Of a stretch of DNA of 64,000 nucleotides, positions 33,973 through 46,848 are shown piece by piece; positions within the stretch are counted from its first letter, which is position 1, and each line of letters opens with the position of its first letter. Location: NCBI RefSeq assembly GCF_045679555.1, contig NC_092100.1, forward strand, positions 32,799,106 to 32,863,105. The letters are read 5' to 3'. The position numbers and the translations under genes are program-made. This stretch comes from Salvelinus alpinus. Lineage: Eukaryota > Chordata > Actinopteri > Salmoniformes > Salmonidae. Under the pieces are notes generated by a model, which was not told where the DNA came from, did not search any database, and saw only the letters and a program-made list of their open reading frames with translations.

Positions 33973-34439
33973 CGGAGGGTATACGTTCTCATGCAACGCA
34001 CTACCACAGAAATCTGTGCCTTTTCTTACCTCTGTGCTTATCTGATCCCTTACCCTAACATATCAGCCATAAGTGCTAGGCCTATTATTACATGCTAGAT
34101 ATCATGGTGAATGTATTTCACATTGCCATTATTTTAGGTTATTCTAAATGTCACTATTTCTCCTAGAATTTTACTTTGCCGAGTGGGCGGTTAAAAACAA
34201 ATAAAATAAAGAAATAATGTGAATGTACCCACTTCTCCATGTACCACTACTCTACTGTGTATTTGTTATTTGACTTGAGGTGGATGAGCATTACAAAGTG
34301 TACAGTAGGATTGTAGTTTGCACTCTGATTATCATCCTACTGCAGTTCTTTTAAAGATGTTTATTGCAAGTCCGGAGGACTCAAATTGAAAATGTTTTAA
34401 TGAAAATGTTTTTAAAAAAACGTTAAAAAAACCAATACG

Positions 34440-34634
34440 TGTTGTGTTCTCACATACACCGGATGGGTGCAGTGAAATGTGTTATACGATGTCCCTGCAG
34501 CAAATTAAGGTTAAGTGCCTCGCTCAAGGGCACATCGACAGATTTTTTTTTCTCACCTTGTCGGCTGGGGTTTTCGAACCAGCGACATTTCGGTTACTGG
34601 CCCAATGCTGTAACCGCTAGGCTACCTGACGCCC
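34440..34634 (-). mobile_element. tRNA-derived SINE (SlmI/AvaIII-like)
   Basis: From 34634 on the minus strand: GGGCGTCAGGTAGCCTAGCGGTTACAGC (A-box region), AACCGAAATGTCGCTGGTTCGAAAAC (B-box), GACAAGGTGAG, then CGATGTGCCCTTGAGCGAGGC and a further tail. The head is clearly a pol III tRNA derivative and differs from HpaI. The assigned SINE name is tentative. Confidence 0.75.
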
Positions 34635-34911
34635 ATAGAAAAACACCTGGCTGTCATTACCCCGTAATGACTGTTTGTTCCCAGTGAATAATGGTTATCT
34701 TGTTGTGACATGCCTGTGTTTTTTGTTCAAGTGTAGTGGACCAGACTCATGGTCTCTCTGTTAACCCCTCTAATAATAGGATTATATTTCACTCATGTTT
34801 ACACTTCATAATTTCTACTGTAGGTGAACAAATGCCACGGTAGTCTGTTACACATGGGGCCCATATGTGCTGTTGAAGCACAGTGCGTGTGTGTGTGTGT
34901 GACCGGGCCAA

Positions 34912-35690
34912 CGTGACCATAGCTATATTTCCATTATGTCCTGTGATTTTTTTGTTGTCGACATTTAGAACGTTTGCATGGAAAATATATGTGACAATTG
35001 CCTGCTATGGTGCGTTTCCATTTAACTGTTATGTGTCGATACAAACAGCTGGACGTAATGACGTCACACCTACATTGTTTTAACTTTTCCGCAAAAACCT
35101 AGAATGTCGAATACAAATTAAGTGGTTGAAGTGTTTCCATTACCCATTTAGGAAAATTGCGCATTAATAAATTGCAGACAGCATGCCCTCCCACCTATCT
35201 CTTTCATGTTTTAGGTATCCCGCAAAAGTCAGCATGGATAGAATGCAAGAATTTGCCATATTCTAATTATTGTCATGTGCAAACGTATCGCCACGGTCCG
35301 TGCCATGGGGAATCTTGCACTCCCGTAGATCTGAAATAATTGGATGGTGAAACTTATATCCAGCCAACTAGAAAAGCAAGTTGAAGCAATTCAGTTATTC
35401 TTTTCTCTGGTACTTTTCTCGGTGAAGCCAGCCTACTTCTCTCTGGTAAAATGCAAGATTTAGCAAACAGTAGATAATAATTAAATTAGGCAATTCATCA
35501 TTTATTTGAAAAACACAGTTTCAATCATTATTTGTCGCAATAAAGAAAGTTAGACAACACAAAAATTCGAACAGATACAAATATTGGCGATCTTTAGAAA
35601 ATGTATCCTATATCTGCAGTTTCCATTACAACATTGCTTTTGGCGAATTAACCTGGGTCAATGGAAATCTGCCTACTGATTGTACATTAG
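34912..35690. repeat. Possible DNA-transposon relic with TTTCCAT-type ends
   Basis: The left edge (CATAGCTATATTTCCATTA) and right edge (GTCAATGGAAATCTGCC) are inversely related in part, and GTTTCCAT phrases recur inside (35005, 35130, 35620). The interior includes 35398-35460, which matches 33197-33259. No coding capacity and no target duplication were identified. A (GT)n tract lies just upstream at 34885-34902. Confidence 0.35.
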
Positions 35691-37335
35691 GAGAATTAGC
35701 AGCTGGCTCTGTGGGTTTCTGATGGCATTGCCCCCCCTCCATCAGCATGTGAGTGCTCTGTGTTGGCAGGGTCTACCACAGCAGCCCATAGGAGCCAAAG
35801 GTCAATGACAGTGGAACGCTGAGAACTGCTGATCAAGCTGCTCATCGATCCGCATTAATGAAACATCACTGCTAAATATGGCAGAGCAGGAGAGCTGCTG
35901 GACATAGAGGACATTTGGATTTGATTAATTTTTATGAATGTTGTTCTCTCTATATTCAAGATGATATTGTTTATCAGACTGGTAGAGGTGATGGTACTGT
36001 ATAGTTTGAAAATCATCCCATTGTAAGTAGCCTACGCCATGATGGCGGTGGGCCAGTGGCTTTAAAGCCAGACTCCCTGGACAGGGGGGCAGGGAGCTTG
36101 GATGTAAATACAACAACAAATTAACCAAAACAATGATATTGTTGTTGAACTACACATTTGATCTTATTTAGCTAAGGACAAGCCAATGCTTTCCGATCAG
36201 ATCAAGGTCAATAGGTTCCTCCTCGTCAGGCTCCTGGTGCAGGGCATCTGTCAGGATGTTTACATGGCTGTCTGTCTGCTGGAGACGACCATCCTGTCTA
36301 AAGATCACCTCTGAAATAGTGCTGTCCTCTAGTGAGATCCTTTGCAGCTTGCTGCTGACCCAGCGATACCAGGCTCCAGCCCTCTCTCTCTCTCTCTCCC
36401 CTCACTCTCTCCTCTCCAGAGCCCAGCGCCCTTTCAGGCCAGCCCAGCTAGGCAGCCACTTCTGTCTCACAGCTACGGCGTCAGCACCTTGACTCACAGG
36501 GAGAGAGTGGGCCATTTTGGCAGACAGCAAATTATTTCACATTTGGAACGGAAATGCATTTGGCTGCTAGAAGCTGTGTTGAGTGAGTGCCTTGTTTTAG
36601 TCCTGTGCGTTCAGCTCATCAGCATAACCAGCAGTAATGTCATAGGCTTTCTCAGGGTACCCGATGGGGAAGATGATATCTAGAGTTGCATCAGTAGTTT
36701 TGATCTATAACAGTGATTAATGCAAGAGACTGACAAGGCCTTCTAATGATTGATAAGCAATGCATTTCAACAATGAAAAATATTATCATGTATCAATTTG
36801 AAACATTTCCTGTTAAGAGTGTTTAATTAAGCCATAGTTTATTTCTTCTGACATGGGTGTGTTCAACTTGTTTGTTTCTATCACTGTAGCTCTGGTGTTC
36901 ATCATAGCTGTTCTTTCCTCTCTTACAAAGGAGAATGCATTGCCTCGTTGTCTACAGCTTTGGTCTGACAGTCACAGTACACTGAGGAGCTGATTGGCAG
37001 TTTGTCTGTATTGTGTACAATGTGCTCTGTGCTGTTCTGACTCTAATTGTCTCAACGGGGTTCTAAGCAACATCACACTACTCTCATAGTTTGTTGTGTA
37101 ACTGAGAAACTGGACTGAGTGTTAATCTCTAGGAACCTGGCTGGTGCAATCCCAGCAGCTGTAAAGAGGTTAAGAACAGTACTGTACTGCCAGTATAGGC
37201 CTATATCCATGGTAGTCTTCTGACCTCTAGGAGAAAGATACCTTTAGAGTTACTGTTCAACAATGGTCGCCTATCATATTACTCTACATTATATATGAGG
37301 TTATTTTCCTTCTATGGTAGATTACAAACCAGGTG
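35691..37335. other. Non-coding, apparently single-copy DNA
   Basis: A CT-rich low-complexity patch occurs at 36382-36420. The open frame 36342-36683 is compositionally biased and has no recognised domain, so it is not annotated as coding. Confidence 0.45.
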
Positions 37336-37339
37336 GTTT

Positions 37340-37590
37340 GAGTCCTAAATGCTGATTGGCTGAAAGCCGTGGTATACCACGGGTATGACAAAACATGTAT
37401 TTTTACTGTTCTAATTGCGCTGGTAGCTAGTTTATAATAACAATAAGGCTCCTCGGGGGTTTGTGGCATATTGGCCATAATATCACGTGATATATGGCCA
37501 ATAAACCACGTGTAAGGGCTGTATCTAAGAACAGCCTTTAGCCAAGGTAAATTGGCCATATAGCATACCTCCACAGGCCTTATTGTTTAA
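37340..37590. mobile_element. MITE with TGCTGATTGGCTGAAAGCCG core (copy 1)
   Basis: Shared words with 52510-52725: CTGATTGGCTGAAAGCCGTGG, TATACCACGGGTAT, AACAATAAGG, GGGGGTTTGTGG, ATATGGCCAATA and CCTTATTG. The interior is itself partly inverted (GGTATACCACGG with GGCCATAT phrases). It is a non-coding DNA-transposon derivative; the superfamily is not assigned. Confidence 0.65.
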
Positions 37591-37654
37591 TTATACTAGT
37601 TATTTATAGGTTTATTGCATTTTAAGCCATAAATGAATATGTATGAACTTTCCA

Positions 37655-37712
37655 ATTTGTAAGTCGCTCTGGATAAGAGCGTCTGCTAAATGACTTAAAT
37701 GTAAATGTAAAT
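37655..37712 (+). repeat. Widespread teleost short repeat
   Basis: GTAAGTCGCTCTGGATAAG, AGCGTCTGCTAAATGAC and then AAATGTAAATG form a phrase found scattered through teleost genomes, often as the tail of short interspersed elements. Confidence 0.65.
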
Positions 37713-40700
37713 ACCAGCATTGATTATTATTATATTGGTCATCAACAAAACATTTTCATATGGAACATTTTCATCATACACCAGACAGTTGGTGCATTCA
37801 TGCACTGTTCAGCACAATGTAATAATCTCTGTGAGATGTGCTTTTCCTCTGTGTAGAAGCAGACCTGTTCTGGGAAATGACCTCTCTAATGTATCTAACC
37901 TCTCCTCACAGCCACATGAACATGCCCCAATTAAATAGCTTCATCCTCCATTTCCACTGCAATCATGTCCATGCTTACACTCTGTCTCCTGTTCATCCTC
38001 TGTGTGGGATGGTCTGCTCTTTCACTATGCAATATTTATGCAATGAAGCAGCCGCAGTATCTCTTTGAGCTCTCTCCACATATCCTATATGAACAGAACA
38101 TTCACTAGAGACTCTACAGCTCTGTGTCTATCTGTTTGTTAGAAGTAGAATATTTAGAATGTCAGGATCTATTCACATTGGTGCCAGATGTATTAAATAA
38201 CGAGAAAGGATAAAAAATGTCCAGTTAGTTTTTTAGTTCTAACCATTCATTTAGTTCTGTAATGGGTGTGAAAGGTACAATTTGAAAACCAAAGAAACTG
38301 ACCCACTGTGCAGTCATACAATACAGATTGTAGGGTTTTTGGTTCAGACTTGGGTACAGGGATATGTAATGTACACGGATGGATCATGGTATTTCATCTT
38401 GTATGGATTTTGATGGAAGACATTTTCATTAGTCTGGTTTTTAAAATCTCTGCATGCATTCAATCATGGCTGTGAATTTATCATTAGGTACTTAAATCTG
38501 CCCCCCCCCTCTCTCTTTCGTTCTCTTGTCTTCGTTACCTCTCTCTCGCTCGCTCTCTCATAATCTTTGTAATATACACAAACTGAAATGCAATATTTAA
38601 AGACTATCTAATAAGGAGGAAAGGGAAATTTAGATTGAAGGGCATAAAAAGGTCCATTCAGCAACCAATAATGGCCTTACTGTAGATATCTACCGTGTCA
38701 GAGTAAATGCTTGTGTGCAGAGCAGTGTGCTAAAAATAGCATCAGTGGACATAGTGACAATGGCATGGTGTCTACAGTAGCTGTCACTTTGGAGGGCCTC
38801 TTCACACAGCAGTTCATTCTGTTACTGTACCAAGAAACCTTACCACTGCCTACTCATGCACAGCCTGCAATGCACAAACTACTGAGACTGCCTGTGGGGA
38901 TTTCTCCAGAAGAGGTCTAATGTACAGTAGCTGACTAACAGTGCAAGGCATAGTCAGAACAGTTTTTTAAAATCTATTAATATTAAAAGGTATATGCAGA
39001 AGCAGTTTTTGTCTCGTACCCAAATGGAAATGCTGTGTATAGGTTTCAAATTATACTGTGTGAACTTTTTGCCACATTTACCATCTGCTCTGTGTATAGT
39101 GCATGGCAGCTGCAGTCTGTCCCATGCAGGTCTTCAGTTTCCACAGATGTGAAATGGCACTTTACCCAATGACGGGTGGTGGGCCACCCGGGGTAGACAG
39201 GCTATCCTCTGCCATCCCCAGGAGATGGCTCCTATCCAGCCTGGATCGGTCAGGGCCAGAGGGTGTCATGTAACACCACCAGGTGTGTGTGCCCGTCTAG
39301 GGTCATAGGTCACAGCATCACTATGACCACGGCTGGTAGGGCGCTCCTTTTGATATACTGTACAAGACTGGCTGATGGAAGGCTTCATTCCACTTATAGT
39401 TCCTCATGTAAAGCAACTTTCTCATTCATTATCTATGCTCACTTTTTTTTTTCTTCATAATCCATAAGAATGTAATTATTGGTGCGGTTATTTAATGACT
39501 GCCAGGATCTCTGGCATTTATTAGTGATCTACTGGCCTATGTGAGTAGCTCATACTGGGAAAACATGCACTATATTTACAGTTTGATTTGATTTCTCTGG
39601 GCTTGGGAAAAGACTGTAATAAATTATAGGAGTGTCATGCAGAGAGGCACTGCAGAGCTGGATGAATTCCCTGTAGGGATGAGGGACAAAGAGGGAGCAG
39701 AGCAGAGAGGGTTTTGAAAGGGACCGCTGTGCTGTGAGAGAGAGAGTAGAGAGAGAGCCAACTCTCACTCTCTACTACTGACACATGGAGGAAGCTTGCT
39801 GCTGTGCTGTAGGCTTACCGGATAAGGTGGCTGCCTCTTCTTTTCATGTGACAACAAAAGGACCATGGCTGTTTTCTCTGTGCTTTGATGGCCATAGCAT
39901 GCAATCTCTGCACATTCAGTCAGTGTATCAGGTTCAGGTTTAGGTTGCCCGGGTGGCAGAACAGTTTTTCAGAGCTTGTGTTTAGTGCCCGGGGGATCTA
40001 TAGTATGTCAGAGTGGCTTTAATGCTCAGCACTATCACCTGCGACATTGGTGCCAGTTGTCCTCTGTGTACACTAGATCCACACGTCCACTATACCCCAT
40101 TCACAGCTCAGCACTGGAGCTAAGGGGCTAATTGAATTACACCCCCTCCCTATTCCTTCTCTATTGCTCTCTGCCCCATGGGAAGGCACAACTAATCATT
40201 TGGATCTCTTCTTTTCAGGAAAGGGGAGGTGGGAGTAGGGGGCGTGGTTATCCAGTGTGTGAGCAGAAGGGCAGGCTGATGTTGGGATTAGATGGCGTCT
40301 CTCCAGAAGGACAATAACCTACTGACCTCTAAGGACGTCTGGGCCGGGCTGGCAACAGATGCTCCACAGATGTGCCCAACTTCTAGTTCGCTAATGAAAG
40401 ATGATTTGACATTCAGAACTTGATAGAAAGAGCCCCGTGATGCCTCTTATTATACAATTCTTAATGGCACATTTCACATGTCTGTCTAAGCATTTGAGTG
40501 GTGGTTTTGGTGTATTTTGTTCAGAAATATTATTTGAGTGCTCTGCTCAGTTTGAATATTTGACCATGTTGAATTTGTATTTGTTTGAGACATTTATATA
40601 ATGTGCCCTGTACGCTATGTGGCTTAGAGAGCTGTTACAAGAACTCTACAGTCTGTACTCACTTGTAAAGGGACACATACAAAACAATTTGGAGTTCTCC

Positions 40701-42177
40701 TGATGTATTGTAATTGCTATAATGGGAACAACAACCTGCCAGGCTGGAGTGGGCTTCTTTCTCCTTGACCTTTGACTGACGCTGGTAAAGTTGTGGTTAA
40801 GCATGGGTCTTATGTTATTATTGCTAACATCCTAACATTAAGCAGCATTCACCCTGTCTGTCTGCTGTGGTTTGTTTTGGGCCCTGTTTATATGACCCTA
40901 TTAAATCCAAGTGGGGGAGAATGCGGATGGAATCACGGAAACCTAGAAATTAAAATTAAATTAATCAATATTCCCCCAGAAAAATGTATTGAACTTAATT
41001 ATTTTATTAATTTGCAGATATTAATCAAAATACATGAACTAAATGCTTCAGTGATTTGTATTTTCCTGCAACTTTCTGAAATGGCGCGTGTGTGCGTGTG
41101 CGTCCACACTTTGTATAGCAGTTAGTAATGATGCTAATGATAGCCTTCTTCTGGTAGAGATGGAAAGGCTTTCCCACAATCCTTCTCAATTAAGTGTTAA
41201 CTACAAAGTAGCCTATGCCTACAGTACCTGGCAGAATGTTATGATTATTTGCGTCAATCTAGTGGCCATTAATTTAGCAAACTCTGAAGTCACATGAGCA
41301 CTACAGAAACATTGCTAACCTAACAATGGTCTCTTGCTGGTGCACACTTGCATAAAAGGGAAACTACACCCAAAAATCAAATTTCTTCTATTTTTCCTAA
41401 ACCTCAAAAGTGGTCTCCTGATGTGGTTGAAGCATTGTTGTGGACTTTGAATATCCAATTGTGTCGTTTTTCTATTAAAAAGTGTGATTTTGAGAGTGAA
41501 AAACTGAAAACTGAATTACTAAAACCTGGAAAAACTAAATGGAATTTGGGGGGAAAAACGAAACGGAATAAGGCAAACAATATAACAGATTTTATAGGGC
41601 CATATGTCTGTCATAAATCACATTTACTATTTCTACATCTGTAGCAGCCATGCAAATAAAGTACCACAAGCCCAGAGAAATGGCATTGATTTAATTTTCT
41701 GCCCGTCTGTGTTACTCTCAGGGTACTAGGTAGAAGATTACATGGGAATGTCATATCTAAATGGAGAGATTCAAAAATCAACTGCATGTCTGGAGGAGAT
41801 GGGTCTCTTCTCTGCCTCACAAGTAGATGTGGAAGTTTAAGAGATATTAGCTACTCTTCCTCTGGCTTGTCCAGACCTCTGGAGCATAACCTAACCTCAG
41901 ATACAGTTTGAAGTATGGTGTGGCAGGCTCTGCTCGTTTGGACAATGGAGGCCATCTGACAGTCTAGGCTAATCCCTGTCAGGGATCTTTCCCCTCACAG
42001 CTCTGAGCTGGACCTCACTGAGGCCGGGCCAGTTATCATAGGCCAAAGCTAAAACAATTCACTGCCTCTCTGTCTGCCTGCCTAGTCTCTCTGATGTAGC
42101 TAGGAGAGAAGGGCAGGCTTGGCAGAGCACTCCTCCACTGCACCAGTGGCCTCCGTACTGGTATCCCTTACATACAA
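37713..42177. other. Long non-coding stretch, mostly single copy
   Basis: No exon or known repeat is supported over about 4.4 kb. Minor low-complexity tracts: C/T runs at 38500-38560 and GAGAG at 39736-39760, the latter facing CTCTCACTCTCT at 39762-39775 as a small hairpin. About 41480-41620 has an A/G-rich repeat-like phrase (AAACTGAAAACTGAATTAC). This repeat-poor island would be the first place to look for conserved non-coding elements. Confidence 0.45.
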
Positions 42178-42320
42178 CCACATGATTTCACATGAAATGT
42201 CAGATGAATTCATGTGAAAATGTGTTTTTGCAACACTTCACATGTTTTCACGTGTAGTTTCATGTTTTCACATGTTGCTTTACATGTTGTCACGTTATCA
42301 CATTAACGTTATCACATTCT
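42178..42320. repeat. Cluster of palindromic CACATG/CATGTG motifs
   Basis: Within 140 bases CATG occurs repeatedly in TTTCACATG, TCATGTGAAAA, CATGTTTTCACGTG, CATGTTTTCACATG and TACATGTTGTCACG, followed by TTATCACATTAACGTTATCACATT. The arrangement is a degenerate minisatellite of about 16-20 bases with internal dyad symmetry. Confidence 0.65.
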
Positions 42321-43019
42321 GTGTGTTACTGTTCATAAGCACAGCATTGGATAACTTTACTTTACTGTTGATAAATCAGTATATCTGCAGAATGGGTGGT
42401 GTACATACTGTATATGTAAACGTTATACTTAAAAGTTATATAGATACAACTTGAAGAAGATAACATACCAGCTCCTCTTACTGTCTTTCCTGCTCTGATA
42501 TTGTTAGATCTCATTCTATAATGACATTTCAACAACTCATATGGAGAGCGACAGATTACTAAGTAGAATACTATGTACCCTGACAGTAAGTATCAAAAGC
42601 CCTACGGTTTACCTATCCCCTCTCAGTATCCAAGAACCAATGTATTCTTCATGAAAAGAGACTTGATACTGTATGCCTTTGCTAACACACCGTCCTCTAT
42701 TATACCGTCATTCCTTCTCTCTGGGTTCCTCAGTTCTAAGGACATCTTCACATTGGGTTCCCCCTCAAGGTACTGTTCAAATCTTAATCCCCATACTGTA
42801 AATGGTATCAACTGCTCTTTTGAGATTGTCATCTATATGAATAACCCCGTTGAGAAATGCCATACATTCCTGACTTGTGATACTATATGTGCTGTTTGAA
42901 AAGGGGCATTTTATACAGTTAACTTAATAGGTATAATATATCTAGCTGGCATACATTTAGTTGTGAATTCCATATTGTAATTAGATTGCCTGGCGCATGC
43001 TGTGAGTGATTTACAAAGT
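42321..43019. other. Non-coding DNA
   Basis: No gene was recognised. The 108-codon frame at 42573-42899 has no known domain or splice context. Confidence 0.4.
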
Positions 43020-43302
43020 TCTGGTCTCGTCTCTGTGTGCTTGTAAACAAACACCACATGACTGGAGACTACCATAAGCTTATAATAATGTTACAGGTGA
43101 AATGAACAATGCAATGTTCTTTATCTTCTAATGTATTGCACAAGTTGACTACAGGTATTTACTAGAAAAGTAGCTACAAATATTCAAATGTATTATAAAA
43201 ACTTAAAATAAATAGTTTCAACAGTATTGATGGTATTTTAATACCCTCCCATGGCTATTTCCAAATACCCCGGTATACGATATACGATATACCGTCCAAG
43301 CC
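43020..43302. repeat. Second copy of the GGTATACC-type repeat (partial)
   Basis: It aligns with 33600-33830 through ACAGGTGAAATGAA, TATTGCACAAGTTGACT, CAGGTATTTACT, GGCTATTTCCAAAT and CCCCGGTATA, and ends with duplicated ATACGATATAC before CCGTCCAAGCC. Only one end is present. Confidence 0.6.
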
Positions 43303-44541
43303 TAAACCACACCTGTTTGGAAGCACCTGCTTTTAATATACTTTGTATCCCGCATTTACTTAAGTGTTTCCTTTATTTTGGCAGTTACCTTTATGTATAT
43401 TCCATTGAATTTCTCTGCATAAAACATGCATAAAGATTGCATCTCAAGGGACCATTTGTACCATTTGAACTCTACCCAATTTATACTGTTGAACTTGACC
43501 ATTTTCAGTTCTGTCCAATTTTCAGCTATTTGATGTGAAATCTTATGTAACATAATTCCAGTTATGTAACAGAATGAAATGTGGAGGTGTTGTCAATTTG
43601 TCTCATAGATCTATGTGTGTTATGCACTCTAGATATTTTCCATGCCCTAGAATGAATGTATTGATTTAACAGTAGATGGTTGTGTGTGGTCGAGATAATT
43701 AAATGTCACTATGCTATGCTAAAAAGATAAGTATTGCATTCGATGCCCCCCACTTAACTAATTAGAAGTCTGTGTCGGCGTTAATGAATTGTGAAACTGT
43801 GGGAAAACTCATTAAGGCAATTAGTAGCCTCAGTAAGCAGCTACAGAAAAATGCTGAGCTCCAAATATTGAGACCTGTATGATTGAAAGAGGTGTGAGGT
43901 TAATGCTATGCACTAAGCACGATCATGACCGCTGCCAGTGTTATATAGACTTTGACAACACATAACAGCACTAGGTGCATGTTTACTACATGGATTATGG
44001 TGGGAAATGTTGATTTCAAGTGCTTGAGCCTGAAGTGTGTGTGTGGCATTTAAGTGTGGGCTTGTTGTGGAAGAGAGGGATTAGCTCAGTTGACTGGTGA
44101 ATTGGGTTACCTTTAGCAAAGAATCAGGGGCAGATCATTTGTCTACGCTGCTAAAGGAATGCTAGTGGTGTCTATATATTCTTTGTTTTTACCCCAGTGT
44201 ATTGTTTTTGGATAGAGCTGTGAAGACTCTTAATCTGACTGGTTCCCCTGTTCAGAGTGGTTCACTGTTACACCCCCAGCGTTGGCAGCTGTTTATTCTC
44301 TTGGCACCAGGTCTCACAGGCACTACTCACTGAACTGGGTGAATAAGAATAGATTTATGCTAATGATGATATCTCACACAGGTCAAATGCATTCTAGACA
44401 ATCACAAGGTCAAAAAGGAAAAGTATCATTCAACACAGTAATGATTTGGCAATGACTGTGTGCTATGTTTACAGGGAGATAATAGAATGCTGACCATCCT
44501 GCTGATCAAGCTACAACTCATATTCCAGAGTCACTGGTCGA
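43303..44541. other. Non-coding DNA
   Basis: Nothing was recognised except the 23-base string at 44437-44459 that recurs exactly at 45051-45073. Confidence 0.4.
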
Positions 44542-45093
44542 GTCCGAATACCCTTACTGCATACTATTTACTCATACTCACATACTATTTAGCACATACT
44601 GTTTTGTTAAAAGTATGCAGTATGCCATGGCGTCAAGGCAGTAGCGGCTCCTGATTGGCTGAGCAGGTGGGGCGGGGCCGAGTGCGGGTGGATTTTTCCA
44701 AATTCAACAGACATGCATCACATTAACCAGCCTGATAATAGCTGATTTCCAATTTTGATTAATTTCTCTAAATTCTGTATAGAATAGGAATGGAGGTATA
44801 GGCCTACAGTGGTTCCTCCTTTAAAAGTCGCAGCATACTGCGGCGCAGCTTGCATGGTGCCGCAGAATTCTATGGCACGTTATTTAAGTTTGAACCACTG
44901 CTACCATTTTAATGCTAGTTAGTGCTAGTTTGACCACAAGGGGCATCTTTGAGAAGCATTTGATAGCCTTCAATAATGGCTGTCATAGAGAATAAATAAA
45001 AACCCTGGAATGAGTAGGTGTGTCCCAAACTTTTGACTGGTACTTGCTTAAGTAATGATTTGGCAATGACTGTTGTTTTTTTGCTTAAAATAT

Positions 45094-45287
45094 GGCGCAG
45101 TACAACGTGATGGTTGGTAGTACAGTACTAGGCTTTTTAACTAAAGAATCTCTGTGTCGTTTGGGCAAGGCACACGCGAGACCGGGGTTCAATTCCCCGA
45201 CAGGGAGGAAGGAGTAGGCTGTCCTTGTAAATAAGGATTTGTTCTTAACTGACTTGCCTAGTTAAATAAAGGTTACACTAAGAGCAT
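45094..45287 (+). mobile_element. tRNA-derived SINE, block copy A
   Basis: It contains GAGACCGGGGTTCAATTCC (B-box), the family body (AGGCTGTCCTTGTAAATAAGG) and the LINE-like tail TTGTTCTTAACTGACTTGCC ... AAATAAAGGTTACAC. The similarity to 46659-46848 continues past the SINE tail (ACTAAGAGCAT) and before its head (TGGCGCAGTACAACGTGA), so the two are likely copies of a duplicated block rather than independent insertions. Confidence 0.75.
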
Positions 45288-45544
45288 AACATTTCTGCAT
45301 CACAATTTTCGAATTCTAGTCAAACCAATACCCAAACGGAGATTCAGTGAAAATAAAACTCATTCATTTATCAAGACTAGTCCTCATGCTTGTCTCATAG
45401 CAGCGTGAAACGGTGCTAAAATAGTTGTAGGCTTTTGCTTCAAATCCTATTGCTTCTAACTTCAATATGAGACTCATGTCGCCTACGGTAGGCCTACAGT
45501 TTGCCAAAAAACATGACGTGACTCTCCGCCAGTAATTACATATT

Positions 45545-45655
45545 GAGGATTGGAGGATTCTAAATTAAAATCAAAAGCCACCTCATCGGTCTCCCGGTGG
45601 CGGCCGGTACGGGTATTGAACCTGCATCTGTAGCAACGCATTTTGCACTGTGGGA
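45545..45655 (-). mobile_element. tRNA-derived SINE fragment, minus strand
   Basis: The minus strand holds GTGCAAAATGCGTTGCTACAG, then GGTTCAATACCCGTACCGG (B-box) and CCACCGGGAGACC. It is related to 47200-47345, which has a fuller head. The LINE-like tail is missing. Confidence 0.6.
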
Positions 45656-46658
45656 GCCCCCATCCACAAAGTATCAAAATACAGAGCGCTGTTACTAAAG
45701 GTATATTGTGCTGCTAATAGCCCATAATGGGCTATTATAATATGGTGTCCAGGTCAGGATAACCAAAACCATTTCTTTATAAAAGACTATCAGAAAGAAT
45801 GTTGGTACTTATTTATTTTGATCCAAAGCCATGAATGAGTGAGTCACTCAGCTTTATGTAGGTGCCGCTATATGACTGTGTCATCAACTTGATAATATAT
45901 AACGATATTTTGGAGGTTATTTTGTTTTCAAAAAACTAAAGAGTGATTTGTAATCTGAGTAAAGTCCAAAATAATATTTGTAAAGGCCAAAACATTTATT
46001 TCTGTTTTTTGAGGGAGAGAAATGCTGGGCCAATTGTGCGCCACCCATAAAGGCCAAAATATAGCCCTGCTAATAGCCATAATGGCGCTGTACAACGTGA
46101 CCGTGTGTTTGAAAGAGTATTTTCCAGTAAGCAACAATTTTTTATCTTCATTAGACAACTATGTTCCAATATTTCTGTAATTCAGTGATATTTATTCCCA
46201 TAGTAATTCCATAACTAAATAAACATCAATATTTTGAAAGAGTATTTTTATCATTATTTCATTAATGAAAGCATGAAGATGTTGATGAAGAAATACTGTA
46301 CTGCTGTTTTGAGTTATAATTGTAACACTTCACAGTACTTATGCAACGAATATATTGCAGGTATGGGGATGTTCACATATACAGGAGCCGGGCTATAAAG
46401 AGTCTGTTATCCTGCTAATCGGGCTACAAGTGTTTGAAAAACTTTTTCCAAAATGCCACCAGCTGGCCATCACTACTGTAAATAAAAACACAGCATCTTG
46501 TTTACATTCTTTATTGTAACCACAATCTCACAAATCATTTGTATTTTCCAAATACTTTGGAAAGGTAGTTGGGGATTAATTTGATTAATATTATGGTGTT
46601 TCTATTCCAAGGAAAACAAAAAACCCTCTGGATTGTCCTTAGGATGGAAAGTAAAATG

Positions 46659-46848
46659 TGGCGCTGTACAAAGTGACGGTCAGGAGTACAGTATTGGGCT
46701 ATTTAGCTAAAGAATCCAGTGTCCTGCGGGCATGCGGGAGACCGGGGTTCAATTCCCAGATGGGGAGGAAGTTGTAGGCTGTCCTTGTAAATAAGAATTT
46801 TGTTCTTAACTAACTTGCGTAGTTAAATAAAGGTTACACTAAGAGCAT
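46659..46848 (+). mobile_element. tRNA-derived SINE, block copy C
   Basis: Same organisation as the 45.1-kb copy: leader TGGCGCTGTACAAAGTGACGG, GCGGGAGACCGGGGTTCAATTCC (B-box), AGGCTGTCCTTGTAAATAAG, the tail to AAATAAAGGTTACACTAAG, and then AGCAT. The leader phrase TGGCGCTGTACAACGTGACC also occurs at 46083-46102 without a SINE after it. Confidence 0.75.

Noticed and set aside
36342-36683. 113-codon serine/proline-rich open frame
   Set aside because: It is driven by CT-rich low-complexity DNA, with no domain and no splice support.
42573-42899. 108-codon open frame
   Set aside because: No recognisable domain, no splice sites in phase, and the opposite strand is equally open.
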